Below are positions 1 to 9,203 of a DNA stretch of 64,000 nucleotides, piece by piece. Under the pieces are notes generated by a model. That model worked only from the letters and a program-made list of their open reading frames with translations, was not told where the DNA came from and ran no database searches. Position 1 is the stretch's first letter, and each line of letters opens with the position of its first letter. The position numbers were made by a program, and so were the translations under genes. This stretch comes from Campylobacter jejuni (GTDB taxonomy: Bacteria > Campylobacterota > Campylobacteria > Campylobacterales > Campylobacteraceae), in contig NZ_NFOE01000013.1 in assembly GCF_002179635.1 (NCBI RefSeq), positions 1 to 64,000 on the forward strand, read 5' to 3'.

Positions 1-62
1 GAGACTCGAACTCGTGTTACCGCCGTGAAAGGGCGATGTCCTAACCGCTAGACGAATGGGCC
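1..62 (-). tRNA. tRNA-Glu (TTC), 3' end cut by window edge
   Basis: Read on the minus strand the sequence begins GGCCCAT at position 62, followed by a D-arm, an anticodon stem with loop CTTTCAC (anticodon TTC, Glu) and a T-arm containing GTTCGAGTC. The 3' half of the acceptor stem and the CCA lie before base 1. The gene is transcribed away from mntP. Confidence 0.93.
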
Positions 63-138
63 ACTTACAGTATAAAATAAAAATTATATCTATACTTTAC
101 TTAATAAATAATTAATTTGTTATTTTATTATAAAAATA

Positions 139-144
139 TATAAT
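139..144 (+). promoter_or_regulatory. Probable -10 box of mntP
   Basis: A perfect TATAAT lies 30 bases before the mntP ATG in a very AT-rich leader, as expected for a Campylobacter sigma-70 promoter, which depends mainly on the -10 element. I saw no yybP-ykoY manganese riboswitch fold in the short leader. Confidence 0.5.
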
Positions 145-173
145 TTCATCCTATTAAGTAATCAAGGAAAAAA

Positions 174-731
174 ATGGATATTTTAAGTTTAATTGTTTTA
201 TCTTTTGCTTTAGCAGCAGACGCTTTTGCGGTCTCATTGTGTAAGGGTTTTAGTGCTAAAGAATTAAAAATAAGACATTATTTAATAGTTGGATTATATT
301 TTGGTGGCTTTCAGGCTTTAATGCCGGCTATTGGATACACTCTAGGGGCCTCTTTTGGTTCTTTTGTAGAAAAAATTGACCATTGGATTGCTTTTATTCT
401 TCTTGGTGCTATAGGTGGTAAAATGATGCAAGAATCTTTCAAAAAGGATAGTTGTAAAGAAAATTCAAATTTATTTGATTTCAAAACCATGATAGCTCTT
501 GCTATTGCCACTAGTATCGATGCGCTTGCTGTTGGGGTAAGTTTTGCCTTTTTAAAGGTAGATTTATTTATAGCATTGTTATGTATAGGTGTAATCACTT
601 TCATAATGTGTGTTCTAGCTTTAAAAATCGGTAGTAAATTCGGCACTTACCTCAAAAGTAAAGCCGAATTTCTAGGTGGTACGATTTTAATTTTACTAGC
701 GGTTAAAATTTTATTTGAACATTTATCTTAG
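174..731 (+). CDS. mntP: Putative manganese efflux pump MntP
   Basis: This 185-aa inner-membrane protein matches the MntP family (formerly UPF0059/YebN), which exports Mn2+ and protects from manganese stress. About six hydrophobic segments are visible. The two family half-repeats each carry a short acidic membrane motif: [13 protein letters not shown] near residues 13-25 and [13 protein letters not shown] near 112-124, whose Asp residues are thought to bind metal. The length is normal for the family. The start is set by AAGGAAAAAA just upstream of the ATG. It stands alone, ending 4 bases inside the convergent exonuclease III gene. Family assignment is firm; the substrate is taken from the family. 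Confidence 0.9.
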   Translation: MDILSLIVLSFALAADAFAVSLCKGFSAKELKIRHYLIVGLYFGGFQALMPAIGYTLGASFGSFVEKIDHWIAFILLGAIGGKMMQESFKKDSCKENSNLFDFKTMIALAIATSIDALAVGVSFAFLKVDLFIALLCIGVITFIMCVLALKIGSKFGTYLKSKAEFLGGTILILLAVKILFEHLS

Positions 732-1486
732 ATATCTATTTCTATCCCTACAGGAGCATGATCTGAACCAAAAATGTCATCTCTTATGAAGGCATTTTTG
801 AGCTTATCTTTTAAGCCATTAGAAATGAAAAAATAATCAATCCTCCAGCCTACATTTCTTTCTCTTGCTTTCATTCTATAGCTCCACCACGAATACTTTT
901 CTTTAACATCGCCATTTATATGTCTAAAAGTATCAATAAAGCCTAATTTTAGCAAATCATCTATCCAAGCACGCTCAATCGGTAAAAAACCTGAAGTTTT
1001 TTCATTGGCTTTTGGGTGGGTTAAATCTATCTCACGGTGAGCAGTATTTACATCTCCGCAGATAATGATTTCTTTACCTTCTTTTAAAAGTTTATCTAAA
1101 TACACTAAAAAATCATTATAAAATTTCATTTTAAAGTTCAAACGCTCTTCATCTTTTTGGCCATTTGGAAAGTAGATATTAAACAAAACTACATTTTTAA
1201 AGCTATGCTCTAAAACCCTGCCTTCATCATCATCAAAAAACTCACATTTTTTGACTTCGCAATCAAAATTACACAAGCTCATTACACCTGAATACCCTGC
1301 TCTTTTAGCGCTATTTGAATACATATGTTTAAAAGGATATTCATAAATTCTTTTTGGAAATTTATCCTCGTGTGCTTTGATTTCTTGGAAACCTATAAAA
1401 TCAATTTCTTCTTTTTCAATCCAATCAAGTGCATTTTTATCACAAATTGCCCTTAGGCCATTTACATTCCATGATAATAATTTCAT
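728..1486 (-). CDS. xth: Exodeoxyribonuclease III (AP endonuclease)
   Basis: The 252-aa protein is a full-length ExoIII/AP endonuclease of the EEP fold, acting in base-excision repair by cutting at abasic sites and trimming 3' ends. Family signatures are visible: [12 protein letters not shown] at the N-terminus, IGFQEIKA near residue 32 with the metal-binding Glu, [12 protein letters not shown] near 145, the [22 protein letters not shown] block, and the C-terminal SDHAPVGIE with the catalytic Asp-His. It is convergent with mntP, overlapping by 4 bases, and divergent from eptC. Nothing looks missing. Confidence 0.95.
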   Translation of the reverse strand: MKLLSWNVNGLRAICDKNALDWIEKEEIDFIGFQEIKAHEDKFPKRIYEYPFKHMYSNSAKRAGYSGVMSLCNFDCEVKKCEFFDDDEGRVLEHSFKNVVLFNIYFPNGQKDEERLNFKMKFYNDFLVYLDKLLKEGKEIIICGDVNTAHREIDLTHPKANEKTSGFLPIERAWIDDLLKLGFIDTFRHINGDVKEKYSWWSYRMKARERNVGWRIDYFFISNGLKDKLKNAFIRDDIFGSDHAPVGIEIDI

Positions 1487-1584
1487 AAAATCCCTTTACT
1501 AATCTTCTTTTGTTGCTATTTTATATGCGATTTATTAATTTTATTCAAATAGACTAAGTTTTTATTTTATTCTAAAGGAAAAAA

Positions 1585-3117
1585 ATGCACCTAAAACTTT
1601 CATGGACAAAATTTACCCTGCTTAATGCGGTTTTTATCATGGTATTTAACTTTCCATTGTTTGAGTTTGTATATGAAAAGATAGATCAAAACACTATGCT
1701 CTTTAGTGTATTTTTTGGAATTTATTTTTTCTTAGTTTTAAGTGTTTTGTCTTTGGTGTATTTTCCCTACATCGCCAAAATTTTAAGCATTTTTTTACTT
1801 AGCACTTGTGCTATTTGTAGTTATTTTGTTAGTAATTATGGGGTTTTAATCGATGATCATATGATACAAAATGTTGTTGAAACAGATAATAGGGAATTTT
1901 TTTCTTATTTTAATTTTTCCTTTGCTTTGTATATTTTAGCCTTTGTGGTTTTTCCTAGTTTGCTTGTGATTTTTACTAAGATTGATTATCAAAAATATTT
2001 TTTCAAAAAAAGTGTATTGTTTTTAACTTCTTTGGTGTTTTGCTTTGCTTTAGTAGCTCTTAGCTCAAAAACACTTTTACCTTTTTTAAGATCACACAAT
2101 ATCGTTAGAATGTATAATCTACCCTTTTACCCAATATACTCAAGCATAGAATTTACAAAGAAAAAGCTAGCAGGTAAAAAAGAACTAACTATCATTTCAA
2201 ATGATGCAAGTTTAAAAGATACTAATACAACTAAACTTATGATTTTAGTCATAGGTGAAACTGCTAGGGCAAGTAATTATTCTTTAGGCACTTACAAAAT
2301 CAATGATACGAATTTTTATACTAAAAATGAGCCAAATTTAGTGTATTTTAGTGATGTAAGCTCTTGTGGGACTGCTACTGCAAGAAGTTTGCCTTGTATG
2401 TTTTCAAGACACAAAAGAGTAAATTTTGAAGATGGACTATATGAAGAAAATGTTTTAGATGTCTTACAAAAGGTTGGAGTACAAAGTATTTGGTTTGGTA
2501 ATAACTCAGGAGGCTGCAAAGGAAATTGTGATCGTATAAAACACAAACTAATTCTAAAAGATTATGATGAGAGTTTACTTGAACTTGTAAAACAAGAACT
2601 TGAAAATATAAATTCAAACAAAATTATCGTTGTACATTTACAAGGCTCACATGGACCAACTTACTATAAACGCTACCCAAATGCATTTAAAAAATTTATG
2701 CCAACATGTGATACAAACGAGCTTAACACCTGCTCACACGAACAAATCATAAACACCTATGATAATACTTTACTTTATACAGACTTTATTATAAAAAGCC
2801 TTATAGATATGCTTAAGCAAAATCCTACCAAAGAAGCTTCTTTGCTTTATTTATCAGATCATGGAGAAAGCTTGGGTGAAAATGGAATTTATCTTCATGG
2901 TATGCCTTATTTAATAGCACCAAAAGAACAAAAACACATACCGATGATATTTTGGAGTAAAGATAGTAAATTAAGCCAAGATTTACAAAGCAAAAAAGAC
3001 TATAAACTTTCTCAAGATAATCTTTTTTCAAGTTTGCTCGGGTATTTTGGTATAAATAGCAAAGAATATGAGGCAAATTATGATATATTTAGCAAAAATT
3101 TAAAGGAAAATCCTTAA
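1585..3117 (+). CDS. eptC: Lipid A / flagellar phosphoethanolamine transferase EptC
   Basis: The 510-aa protein is an integral membrane phosphoethanolamine transferase. About five hydrophobic segments occupy residues 1-165, followed by a periplasmic alkaline-phosphatase/sulfatase-like domain. The catalytic threonine motif IGETARASNYSL is near residue 222, with cysteine-rich SSCGTATARSLPCMF near 260 and metal ligands in LYLSDHGESLGENG near 425. In C. jejuni the homologue (Cj0256) modifies lipid A, heptose and the flagellar rod protein FlgG. It heads a run with dgkA, a small regulator and pyrC; its stop TAA shares one base with the dgkA ATG. AAAGGAAAAAA precedes the start. Confidence 0.92.
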   Translation: MHLKLSWTKFTLLNAVFIMVFNFPLFEFVYEKIDQNTMLFSVFFGIYFFLVLSVLSLVYFPYIAKILSIFLLSTCAICSYFVSNYGVLIDDHMIQNVVETDNREFFSYFNFSFALYILAFVVFPSLLVIFTKIDYQKYFFKKSVLFLTSLVFCFALVALSSKTLLPFLRSHNIVRMYNLPFYPIYSSIEFTKKKLAGKKELTIISNDASLKDTNTTKLMILVIGETARASNYSLGTYKINDTNFYTKNEPNLVYFSDVSSCGTATARSLPCMFSRHKRVNFEDGLYEENVLDVLQKVGVQSIWFGNNSGGCKGNCDRIKHKLILKDYDESLLELVKQELENINSNKIIVVHLQGSHGPTYYKRYPNAFKKFMPTCDTNELNTCSHEQIINTYDNTLLYTDFIIKSLIDMLKQNPTKEASLLYLSDHGESLGENGIYLHGMPYLIAPKEQKHIPMIFWSKDSKLSQDLQSKKDYKLSQDNLFSSLLGYFGINSKEYEANYDIFSKNLKENP

Positions 3118-3488
3118 TGAAGCCAAAGTATTCTTTATTTAAAAATGCAAGCTATGCCTTTAGTGGAATTAAATTTTTACTCCAAGATGAAATGGCTTTT
3201 AGGATAGAATTTGCCATTATTTTACCTTTGATTTTTGCAAGCTTATTTTTACCTGTGAGTTTTTTAGAGCATTTTGTGCTTGTATTTGTTTTGGTGCTAA
3301 TTTTGATCGTAGAAGCGCTAAATTCTGCCATAGAAGCTTGTGTGGATCTTTGCACCAGCGAATTTCACATCTTAGCTAAAAAAGCAAAAGATTGTGCGAG
3401 TGCTGGGGTATTTTTTAGCGTGGTTTTAGCTATAATTACTTGGAGTTTTATTCTTTTTGATTTGGTTAGAGAATGGATGATAAAGTAA
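3117..3488 (+). CDS. dgkA: Diacylglycerol kinase DgkA
   Basis: This 123-aa membrane kinase phosphorylates diacylglycerol to phosphatidate, recycling lipid left by transferases that use phospholipid head groups. Three hydrophobic segments are seen, and the family signature EALNSAIEACVDL lies near residues 62-74, including the catalytic Glu. It is translationally coupled to eptC (TAATG overlap). That fits functionally, because phosphoethanolamine transfer produces diacylglycerol. The gene order equals Cj0256-Cj0257. Confidence 0.93.
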   Translation: MKPKYSLFKNASYAFSGIKFLLQDEMAFRIEFAIILPLIFASLFLPVSFLEHFVLVFVLVLILIVEALNSAIEACVDLCTSEFHILAKKAKDCASAGVFFSVVLAIITWSFILFDLVREWMIK

Positions 3489-3703
3489 AAACACTATGTG
3501 CGAAAATCTTTGGTAAAAAACGCTTTGAAATTTTAGAATTTTTAGCCCTTCATGCTAATGAAGATGGCTTTGTCTTTGCAAATATAGAAGAACTTTCTAA
3601 AAGGTTAAATATCAGCAAACCTACCATCATTTCTACTTTTAAATTTTTAGAAGAAAAAGCTTTACTTGAAAAACTCAAAAACGGCTTATATAAACTCAAA
3701 TAG
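3473..3703 (+). CDS. Small winged-helix HTH regulator (Cj0258-like)
   Basis: The 76-aa protein is essentially a single winged-helix DNA-binding domain. A helix-turn-helix is visible around FANIEELSKRLNISKPTIISTF (residues about 35-56), followed by a short wing. It lacks any ligand or metal motif, such as the ArsR CxC. It overlaps the end of dgkA by 16 bases and is followed 8 bases later by pyrC, so it is probably co-transcribed. Its target is unknown; the operon position matches C. jejuni Cj0258. Confidence 0.75.
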   Translation: MDDKVKTLCAKIFGKKRFEILEFLALHANEDGFVFANIEELSKRLNISKPTIISTFKFLEEKALLEKLKNGLYKLK

Positions 3704-3711
3704 GAGATAAA

Positions 3712-4704
3712 ATGACACTTAAAAACCCTTTGGATATGCATTTACATTTACGTGATGAAAGTATGCTTGAACTTGTAGCCCCATTTAGCGCAAAAGACTT
3801 TAAAGCAGGGGTTATCATGCCAAATTTAATTACCCCGCTTACCGAAACAACTGCACTCAAAGCTTATAAAGAACGCATTTTAAAAGCATGTAAAAATGAA
3901 GATTTTACGCCTTTGATGACTTTATTTTTTAAAGACTATGATGAAAAATTTTTAGAAAAAGCTAAAAATGAGCTTTTTGCTATCAAGCTTTATCCTGCAG
4001 GTATCACTACCAACTCAGATAATGGAATTTCAAGCTTTGATATAGAAAAGTTAAAACCTACACTAAATGCTATGAGTGAGCTTGGCCTGCCTTTACTTGT
4101 ACATGGAGAAACAAATGATTTTGTAATGGATAGAGAGGCAAATTTTGCTAAAATCTATGAAAAATTAGCTAAAAACTTCCCAAAATTAAAAATCATAATG
4201 GAACATATTACCACTAAGGTTTTGTGTGATTTATTAAAAGATTATGAAAATTTATATGCAACTATCACTTTACATCATTTAATGATAACCCTTGATGATG
4301 TAGTGGGTGGTAAGATGGATCCGCATTTATTTTGCAAGCCTATTGCAAAACGCTATGAAGACAAAGACGCTTTATGTGAGCTTGCTTTTAGTGGTTATGA
4401 AAAGGCTATGTTTGGAAGTGATAGCGCACCTCATCCATTACACACTAAAGAATGTTGTGGATGTGCAGCTGGAGTATTTAGCGCACCGGTGATTTTACCT
4501 GTGCTAGCTGAACTTTTTGAAAAACATTCAAATGAAGCAAATTTACAAAAATTTATTTCAGATAATGCTTGTAAAATTCATAATCTTAAATTTGAAAAAG
4601 ATAAAATCATCACTTTAGAAAAACAAGAATGGCAAGTAGCGCAAAAATACGGCGATGTAGTGCCATTTATGGCAGGAAAAACTTTAAATTTCAAGGTTAT
4701 TTAG
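3712..4704 (+). CDS. pyrC: Dihydroorotase
   Basis: This 330-aa enzyme closes carbamoyl-aspartate to dihydroorotate in pyrimidine synthesis. It is the short (type II) PyrC. The zinc-binding HxH is in NPLDMHLHLRDE near residue 9, the lysine that becomes carbamylated is in AIKLYPAG near 93, histidines lie in LLVHGE and IMEHITT, and the catalytic Asp is in GSDSAPH near 238. AGGAGATAAA precedes the ATG. It is the last gene of the eptC run and ends in a 13-bp inverted repeat shared with the convergent methyltransferase. Confidence 0.95.
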   Translation: MTLKNPLDMHLHLRDESMLELVAPFSAKDFKAGVIMPNLITPLTETTALKAYKERILKACKNEDFTPLMTLFFKDYDEKFLEKAKNELFAIKLYPAGITTNSDNGISSFDIEKLKPTLNAMSELGLPLLVHGETNDFVMDREANFAKIYEKLAKNFPKLKIIMEHITTKVLCDLLKDYENLYATITLHHLMITLDDVVGGKMDPHLFCKPIAKRYEDKDALCELAFSGYEKAMFGSDSAPHPLHTKECCGCAAGVFSAPVILPVLAELFEKHSNEANLQKFISDNACKIHNLKFEKDKIITLEKQEWQVAQKYGDVVPFMAGKTLNFKVI

Positions 4705-4717
4705 CCTTGAAATTTAA
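4684..4717. terminator. Inverted repeat between pyrC and methyltransferase
   Basis: TTAAATTTCAAGG at 4684-4696 is the exact reverse complement of 4705-4717, giving a 13-bp stem with an 8-base loop. It contains the stop codons of both convergent genes, as expected for a bidirectional terminator, although no strong T-run follows on either side. Confidence 0.55.
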
Positions 4718-5412
4718 TCAATAATCAAAAGTTTTATCTTAGCTTCTATAATCTCTTCTACCTCATCTTTTACAAAGCTTTCTAACTCTTGTTTGTTTGC
4801 ATTAACACCATTCATACTCAAATGCCACAAAGCATTTTCTATCGCACTTTCTTTGTCTCTTTTTACTACTCTAGTTTCGTTAAAAATTTCACTCTCATAA
4901 GGGATATTTTGCGCATTTAAAAAACCTTGCAAGTCCTCTTCATAAAAACCTTTAAAATGCGTGTTAAAACGCTCAAATATAGGATCTAAAAAGCTACTTT
5001 TGCGCCTACTCGCCCAGCCTAAATATACTTTTTTAGAAGCTAAGCTTAAAAAAGCTTTATAGTCTTTTTCATTTTGTAAAGCAGGGGACATACTCAAAAA
5101 GGCTAAGTCAAATTTTGTATTATTGTTTTTATAAAAGTTTTCAAAGTCCAAATTTAGTGTTTTTACATTTGATATAGCATGAGTTTTTGCATCTTCTTGC
5201 AAAATTTCAAGCATAGCACTAGAGCTGTCTACACCCAAAACACTTTTTGCTTTTTGTGCTAAATGCAAAGTCCAAACACCACTCCCACAACCTATATCTA
5301 CCACGCTTTTACCTCGCAAGGATCCAAGTTTTGCAAAAGTAGCTTTTTGAATTTCGTTTAAATCAGGATTATACCTTGCATAGCTTTTTGCTTTTTTATT
5401 CCATAAATTCAT
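4714..5412 (-). CDS. SAM-dependent methyltransferase (Cj0261c-like)
   Basis: The 232-aa protein is a class I SAM-dependent methyltransferase. Motif I, VVDIGCGSGVWTLHLA, lies near residues 37-52, followed by LGVDSSSAML (motif II) and FDLAFLSMSPAL (motif IV region). The substrate cannot be read from the sequence. The ATG at 5412 is preferred over the GTG six bases earlier because AAGGAG sits five bases before it. The gene is divergent from znuA and convergent with pyrC, matching the neighbourhood of C. jejuni Cj0261c. Confidence 0.8.
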   Translation of the reverse strand: MNLWNKKAKSYARYNPDLNEIQKATFAKLGSLRGKSVVDIGCGSGVWTLHLAQKAKSVLGVDSSSAMLEILQEDAKTHAISNVKTLNLDFENFYKNNNTKFDLAFLSMSPALQNEKDYKAFLSLASKKVYLGWASRRKSSFLDPIFERFNTHFKGFYEEDLQGFLNAQNIPYESEIFNETRVVKRDKESAIENALWHLSMNGVNANKQELESFVKDEVEEIIEAKIKLLIID

Positions 5413-5439
5413 CTTCACTCCTTATTTTTTCTAATATAG

Positions 5440-5445
5440 TATAAT
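5440..5445 (+). promoter_or_regulatory. Probable -10 box of the zinc uptake operon
   Basis: TATAAT lies 27 bases before the znuA ATG in the 60-bp gap between divergent genes. A Zur operator might overlap it, but I cannot identify one with confidence. Confidence 0.5.
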
Positions 5446-5472
5446 ATTTTTTTGTTTTTAGAAAGGAAAATT

Positions 5473-6309
5473 ATGCGTGTATTGTTTTTGTGTTTGATTT
5501 CATTTTTAAGTATATATGCTAAAGATTTGGTAAGTGTTAGTATAGCTCCACAAGCTTACTTTGTAAAGCAAATTGCTAAAGACACTTTAGATATTAATAT
5601 AGTCATACCGCCTAATGCAAATGAGCATACTTTCGAATTTAAACCAAGTGGTATTTTAAAACTTGAAAAAAGCGATATTTACTTCACGGCAAATTTGGAA
5701 TTTGAAAAAATTTGGATTTTAAAACTTAAAGATAATCTCAAAAATACCAAAATCATCTCTACTCAAAATGGCATTGATTTTATACCTTTGCAAGAGCATG
5801 CACATGAAGGACACTATCATCATGGAGATGATCCTCACACATGGCTTGATCCACTTTTAGCAAAAACTCATGCTAAAAATATCACCCTAGCGCTTATAGA
5901 ACAATACCCACAAAATAAAGCATTTTATGAGCAAAATTTAGAAAATTTCTTAAAAGAAATGGATACATTAAATTTACAAATACAAGCTTTATTTAAAAAT
6001 GCAAAAAACAAGCATTTTTTAGTTTATCATCCATCTTGGGGGTATTTTGCAAAAAGATATCATCTAAGTCAAATTCCTGTAGAAATAGAAGGAAAAGAGC
6101 CTAAGCCAAAAGACTTAGCCAAGCTTGCAAAACTCATACAAAAAGAGCAAATCAAAGCTATTTTTGTACCCAAAGGAGCTAATAACAATACCATTAAAGC
6201 TATGGCGAGTAATTATGATCTTAAAATCATAGAACTTGATCATTTGCCAAGTGATTATAAAAATGAGCTTTTAAAAGATGCAAAAAACATAGCAAGCGTT
6301 TTACAATGA
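5473..6309 (+). CDS. znuA: Zinc ABC transporter, periplasmic binding protein
   Basis: The 278-aa cluster A-I metal-binding protein has a signal peptide (MRVLFLCLISFLSIYAKD). It carries a histidine-rich loop, EHAHEGHYHHGDDPH, near residue 113, typical of ZnuA rather than manganese-binding homologues. Other metal ligands are in NANEHTFEF and LVYHPSWGYFAK. It delivers zinc to the permease encoded two genes downstream. The ATG at 5473, after GAAAGGAAAA, is preferred over an earlier in-frame ATG with no ribosome site that would add MFLERKI. Its last codons overlap znuC by 4 bases. The likely C. jejuni counterpart is Cj0143c. Confidence 0.9.
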   Translation: MRVLFLCLISFLSIYAKDLVSVSIAPQAYFVKQIAKDTLDINIVIPPNANEHTFEFKPSGILKLEKSDIYFTANLEFEKIWILKLKDNLKNTKIISTQNGIDFIPLQEHAHEGHYHHGDDPHTWLDPLLAKTHAKNITLALIEQYPQNKAFYEQNLENFLKEMDTLNLQIQALFKNAKNKHFLVYHPSWGYFAKRYHLSQIPVEIEGKEPKPKDLAKLAKLIQKEQIKAIFVPKGANNNTIKAMASNYDLKIIELDHLPSDYKNELLKDAKNIASVLQ

Positions 6310-7055
6310 TAAAAATCAATATTAAAAATTTAAACTTTTCATATAATCAAGATGAGGTTTTAAAAAATATCAACCTAAACTATGAAAGCAAAGACTTTTT
6401 AGCCATAGTAGGACCAAATGGTGGGGGTAAATCTACACTTTTAAAACTCATACTAGGCTTGCTAAATAGTCATAAAAATATAAACTTTGAAAACTTGAGT
6501 TTAAAAGATATAGGTTATGTCCCACAAAATACTTTAGCTAATCCAAACTTTCCAGTATGCGTACTAGAAGTAGTGATGATGGGAAGAGTGGATAAAAAAT
6601 TCTTCGGTTTTTATACCAAAAAAGATCAAGAGCAAGCCTTGCTAGCCTTAGAAAAAGTAGGTATGAGAAATTTTTGGGATAAAAAAATCAACGAACTAAG
6701 CGGAGGCCAAAGACAAAGAGTTTATATAGCAAGAGCCCTAGCAAGTGAATGTAAGCTTTTGATCCTTGATGAGCCTACTGCAAGCATAGACACCAAAGGC
6801 TCGGTGCAGATTTTTGAGCTTTTGAAAAAATTACACGAAAGCGGGGTTGGTGTGATAGTAATATGCCATGATTTAAATGTAAGCTTAGCTTATGCAAATA
6901 AAATCGCATATTTAAATAAAGAATTATTCTTGCATGAAAACACCCCTGAAAAAAAGGCACATTTACTAGCACATTTAAGCCAAAATCACACGCATTTTTG
7001 TGATGTGGAGCTTAGCTTGGAGCAGTGTTGCTGTGAAGGAAAAAACCATGCTTGA
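6306..7055 (+). CDS. znuC: Zinc ABC transporter, ATPase subunit
   Basis: This 249-aa ABC ATPase powers zinc import. Walker A is GPNGGGKST near residue 36, the signature is LSGGQRQRVYIARAL near 135, and Walker B is LLILDEPTASID near 155, with the switch His in ICHDLNVS. The C-terminus is rich in His and Cys (HLSQNHTHFCDVELSLEQCCCEGKNHA, in two parts around residues 225-249), which may bind metal. It overlaps znuA by 4 bases and znuB by 8 bases, so the three are one translationally coupled operon. Confidence 0.92.
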   Translation: MIKINIKNLNFSYNQDEVLKNINLNYESKDFLAIVGPNGGGKSTLLKLILGLLNSHKNINFENLSLKDIGYVPQNTLANPNFPVCVLEVVMMGRVDKKFFGFYTKKDQEQALLALEKVGMRNFWDKKINELSGGQRQRVYIARALASECKLLILDEPTASIDTKGSVQIFELLKKLHESGVGVIVICHDLNVSLAYANKIAYLNKELFLHENTPEKKAHLLAHLSQNHTHFCDVELSLEQCCCEGKNHA

Positions 7056-7857
7056 ACTTTTATCTAGCTCTTTTATACAAAATGCTTTTTTGGCTGCATT
7101 TTTAACTAGCATTGCTTGTGGGATCATGGGAACTTTGATCATGATCAACCGCTTAAGCTCTATGGCAGGAGGCATTACACATGGGGCTTTTGGGGGCATA
7201 GGTATAGCATTTTATTTTGGTTTGCCAGTATTAGTTAGCACGAGTTTATTTACTCTTTTTTTAGCCTTGCTTGTAGCATTTTTAGTACAAAAATATCCTT
7301 TTAGGAGTGATAATATAGTCGGTGTTATATGGGCTTTTGGAATGGCTGTTGGTATCATACTCATAGACTTAACTCCTGGGTATAATGGTGATTTAATGGG
7401 GTATTTATTTGGTAGTATTTTGTCTGTACCTACACAAGATATAGTTTTATTTGCAGTAATTGATGTGATTTTTGTCATTTTAGTATTGCTTTTTTATCGT
7501 CAATTTGAAATTCTAAGCTTTGATAAAGAATTTGCAAGCTTAAGAGGGGTTAAAACTAATCTTTTTCATTATCTTTTAATCGCGATGATGGCTTTTTGTA
7601 TCGTTATAAGTATCAAAGTAGTAGGGCTTATACTTGTGATAGCTTTACTTAGCATACCTGCATTTATCGCTGAGAGCTTTTCTAAAAAGCTTGGTCAAAT
7701 GATGATCATCTCTACGCTTTTGAGCATAAGTTTTTGTGTGATAGGGCTTTTTGTAAGTTTTTATTATAATCTTGCAAGTGGAGCTTGCATTATAGCAAGT
7801 GCTTGTGTGATTTTTGTGCTTTATCTTTGTTTTAGCGCCTTTTTAAAGAAAAGTTAA
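7048..7857 (+). CDS. znuB: Zinc ABC transporter, permease
   Basis: The 269-aa permease of the ABC-3 (ZnuB/MntB) family has about eight hydrophobic segments. It contains the family feature GGITHGAFGGIGIAF near residue 42 and LSIPAFIAESFSKKLGQMM near 195. The ATG at 7048 follows TGAAGGAAAAAACC; an upstream in-frame ATG at 7000 would add a non-membrane stretch that merely reads the znuC C-terminus. It closes the zinc uptake operon and is convergent with the ligase gene 9 bases away. Confidence 0.9.
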   Translation: MLELLSSSFIQNAFLAAFLTSIACGIMGTLIMINRLSSMAGGITHGAFGGIGIAFYFGLPVLVSTSLFTLFLALLVAFLVQKYPFRSDNIVGVIWAFGMAVGIILIDLTPGYNGDLMGYLFGSILSVPTQDIVLFAVIDVIFVILVLLFYRQFEILSFDKEFASLRGVKTNLFHYLLIAMMAFCIVISIKVVGLILVIALLSIPAFIAESFSKKLGQMMIISTLLSISFCVIGLFVSFYYNLASGACIIASACVIFVLYLCFSAFLKKS

Positions 7858-7866
7858 AATTTACTT

Positions 7867-8775
7867 TTACCTTAAAATGCTATTTTCATGCACTCTTAAA
7901 AAACTAGCAAATTTTGGCTTGCCATTTTTGGTTAAGCCGTTGTATTTAAAAGTGATTATAGCACCAACTGGAGGAGGGTTTAAGCGATCGCTTTCTTTAA
8001 AACCTGAACCTATTTTAAAACTTACTTTTTTACCCTCAATCACTGCTTCACAGAGCAAAGATCCCATTTTACCTTCAAATTTTCCCTTACCTTCAAAATG
8101 CTTTTTTACAACACATTCTGTATCATCAAAAGGTTTTAGTTTAAAAGCATTGTTTGATCTTTTCTTTTCATAAGGTGCGTTGTTTAATCTTATGATTATA
8201 CCCTCGCCTTTATGCGAAATGATATCTTGGTAAAATTGCTTTAAATGATTTTTATCTTTAATGCGAATTTGTGGGATGATTTTTATAAAATCATTTGGAT
8301 TTTTAGCTAAATACTTTTTTAAAACTTCTAATCTTGCTTCTAATGTGCAAGGATCAAGCTTAAATTCCTCACAAGCATTTGGCACATCAAAGACATTATA
8401 ACTTACTTTTTGCCAAAGTTTTTCATCGGGATTTTCTTGGCGTATTAAAGATGAAATTTCTTCAAAAGAAGCTCTTTTTACCCAAAGTTCTCCATCTAAC
8501 TCAAATTTAGGAAAGTTTTTTGTGAAAAACGAAGGGAGTTTTATAGCATTTCCTGCTCTTGTTTGCATAGACTTACCACTCCAAAGACCCCTTACGCCAT
8601 CGAGTTTTTCGCTCATGAAATAATGGCTTAAATTTACATCTTTAAATGCTTTTTCATCATAAACTTTAAAAAGTAAAATATCTTTAGCAAAAAGAGGATT
8701 TAAAAAGAGTGTAAAGAGAAAAACAAGGCTTATAAAAAGCCTTGCAGTAAGATTAAAGTGCTTTTTTAGCAGCAT
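7867..8775 (-). CDS. Secreted ATP-dependent DNA ligase (LigE type)
   Basis: The 302-aa protein is a minimal ATP-dependent DNA ligase with only adenylation and OB domains, distinct from the NAD-dependent chromosomal LigA. Motif [13 protein letters not shown], is near residue 53 with the adenylated Lys; FELDGELW is motif III, GEGIIIR motif IV and KLKPF motif V. A hydrophobic signal ([19 protein letters not shown]) near residues 12-30 predicts export, as for LigE ligases of Haemophilus, Neisseria and Campylobacter (Cj1669c). The only ATG lies 23 bases inside rplT, and the signal-peptide codons span the rplT terminator hairpin. Start is therefore probable, not certain. Confidence 0.85.
   Translation of the reverse strand: MLLKKHFNLTARLFISLVFLFTLFLNPLFAKDILLFKVYDEKAFKDVNLSHYFMSEKLDGVRGLWSGKSMQTRAGNAIKLPSFFTKNFPKFELDGELWVKRASFEEISSLIRQENPDEKLWQKVSYNVFDVPNACEEFKLDPCTLEARLEVLKKYLAKNPNDFIKIIPQIRIKDKNHLKQFYQDIISHKGEGIIIRLNNAPYEKKRSNNAFKLKPFDDTECVVKKHFEGKGKFEGKMGSLLCEAVIEGKKVSFKIGSGFKESDRLNPPPVGAIITFKYNGLTKNGKPKFASFLRVHENSILR
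8724..8744 (-). terminator. Rho-independent terminator of rpmI-rplT
   Basis: CAAGGCTT at 8724-8731 pairs exactly with AAGCCTTG at 8737-8744. Reading the minus strand, this 8-bp stem starts 9 bases after the rplT stop and is followed at once by a run of T. It lies inside the signal-peptide codons of the downstream ligase. Confidence 0.8.
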
Positions 8776-9106
8776 CTGCTATTTTAGCAAAAGCAGCTGC
8801 GTCATTCATCGCTAAATCAGCTAAGATTTTTCTATCAAGCTCAATGCCTGCTTTTTTAAGACCATTTATAAATCTTGAATAACTAATATCATTTAGTCTG
8901 CAAGCTGCATTGATACGCACTATCCAAAGACGACGGAAATCACGTTTTTTGCGGCGTCTATCACGATACGCATAAACCAAACTTCTTTCTAATTGTTCTT
9001 TAGCTTTTCTAAAGTGTTTGCGGCGACCACTATAAAAACCACGCGCAAGTTTTAAAACTTTTTTATGTCTGCGGCGTCTTACAACACCTGTTTTTACTCT
9101 TGCCAT
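8753..9106 (-). CDS. rplT: 50S ribosomal protein L20
   Basis: The 117-aa protein is full-length L20, which binds 23S rRNA early in 50S assembly. It has the usual very basic N-terminal extension ([21 protein letters not shown]) and the [17 protein letters not shown]-type core near residues 53-75. It follows rpmI by about 97 bases in the standard L35-L20 order. Its 3' end overlaps the start of the ligase gene by 23 bases. Confidence 0.97.
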   Translation of the reverse strand: MARVKTGVVRRRRHKKVLKLARGFYSGRRKHFRKAKEQLERSLVYAYRDRRRKKRDFRRLWIVRINAACRLNDISYSRFINGLKKAGIELDRKILADLAMNDAAAFAKIADAAKKAL

Positions 9107-9203
9107 ATTTATCCTTTCACAAATTGGCGTTCGTTAAACGAATCTTGCCCTTTAAATAAGGGGAGTTTGAATGACTTTCGTCAAAAACTAAATTTAAGCG
9201 AGC

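Noticed and set aside
62-173. Manganese riboswitch before mntP
   Set aside because: The leader after the likely -10 is too short and lacks the conserved yybP-ykoY core.
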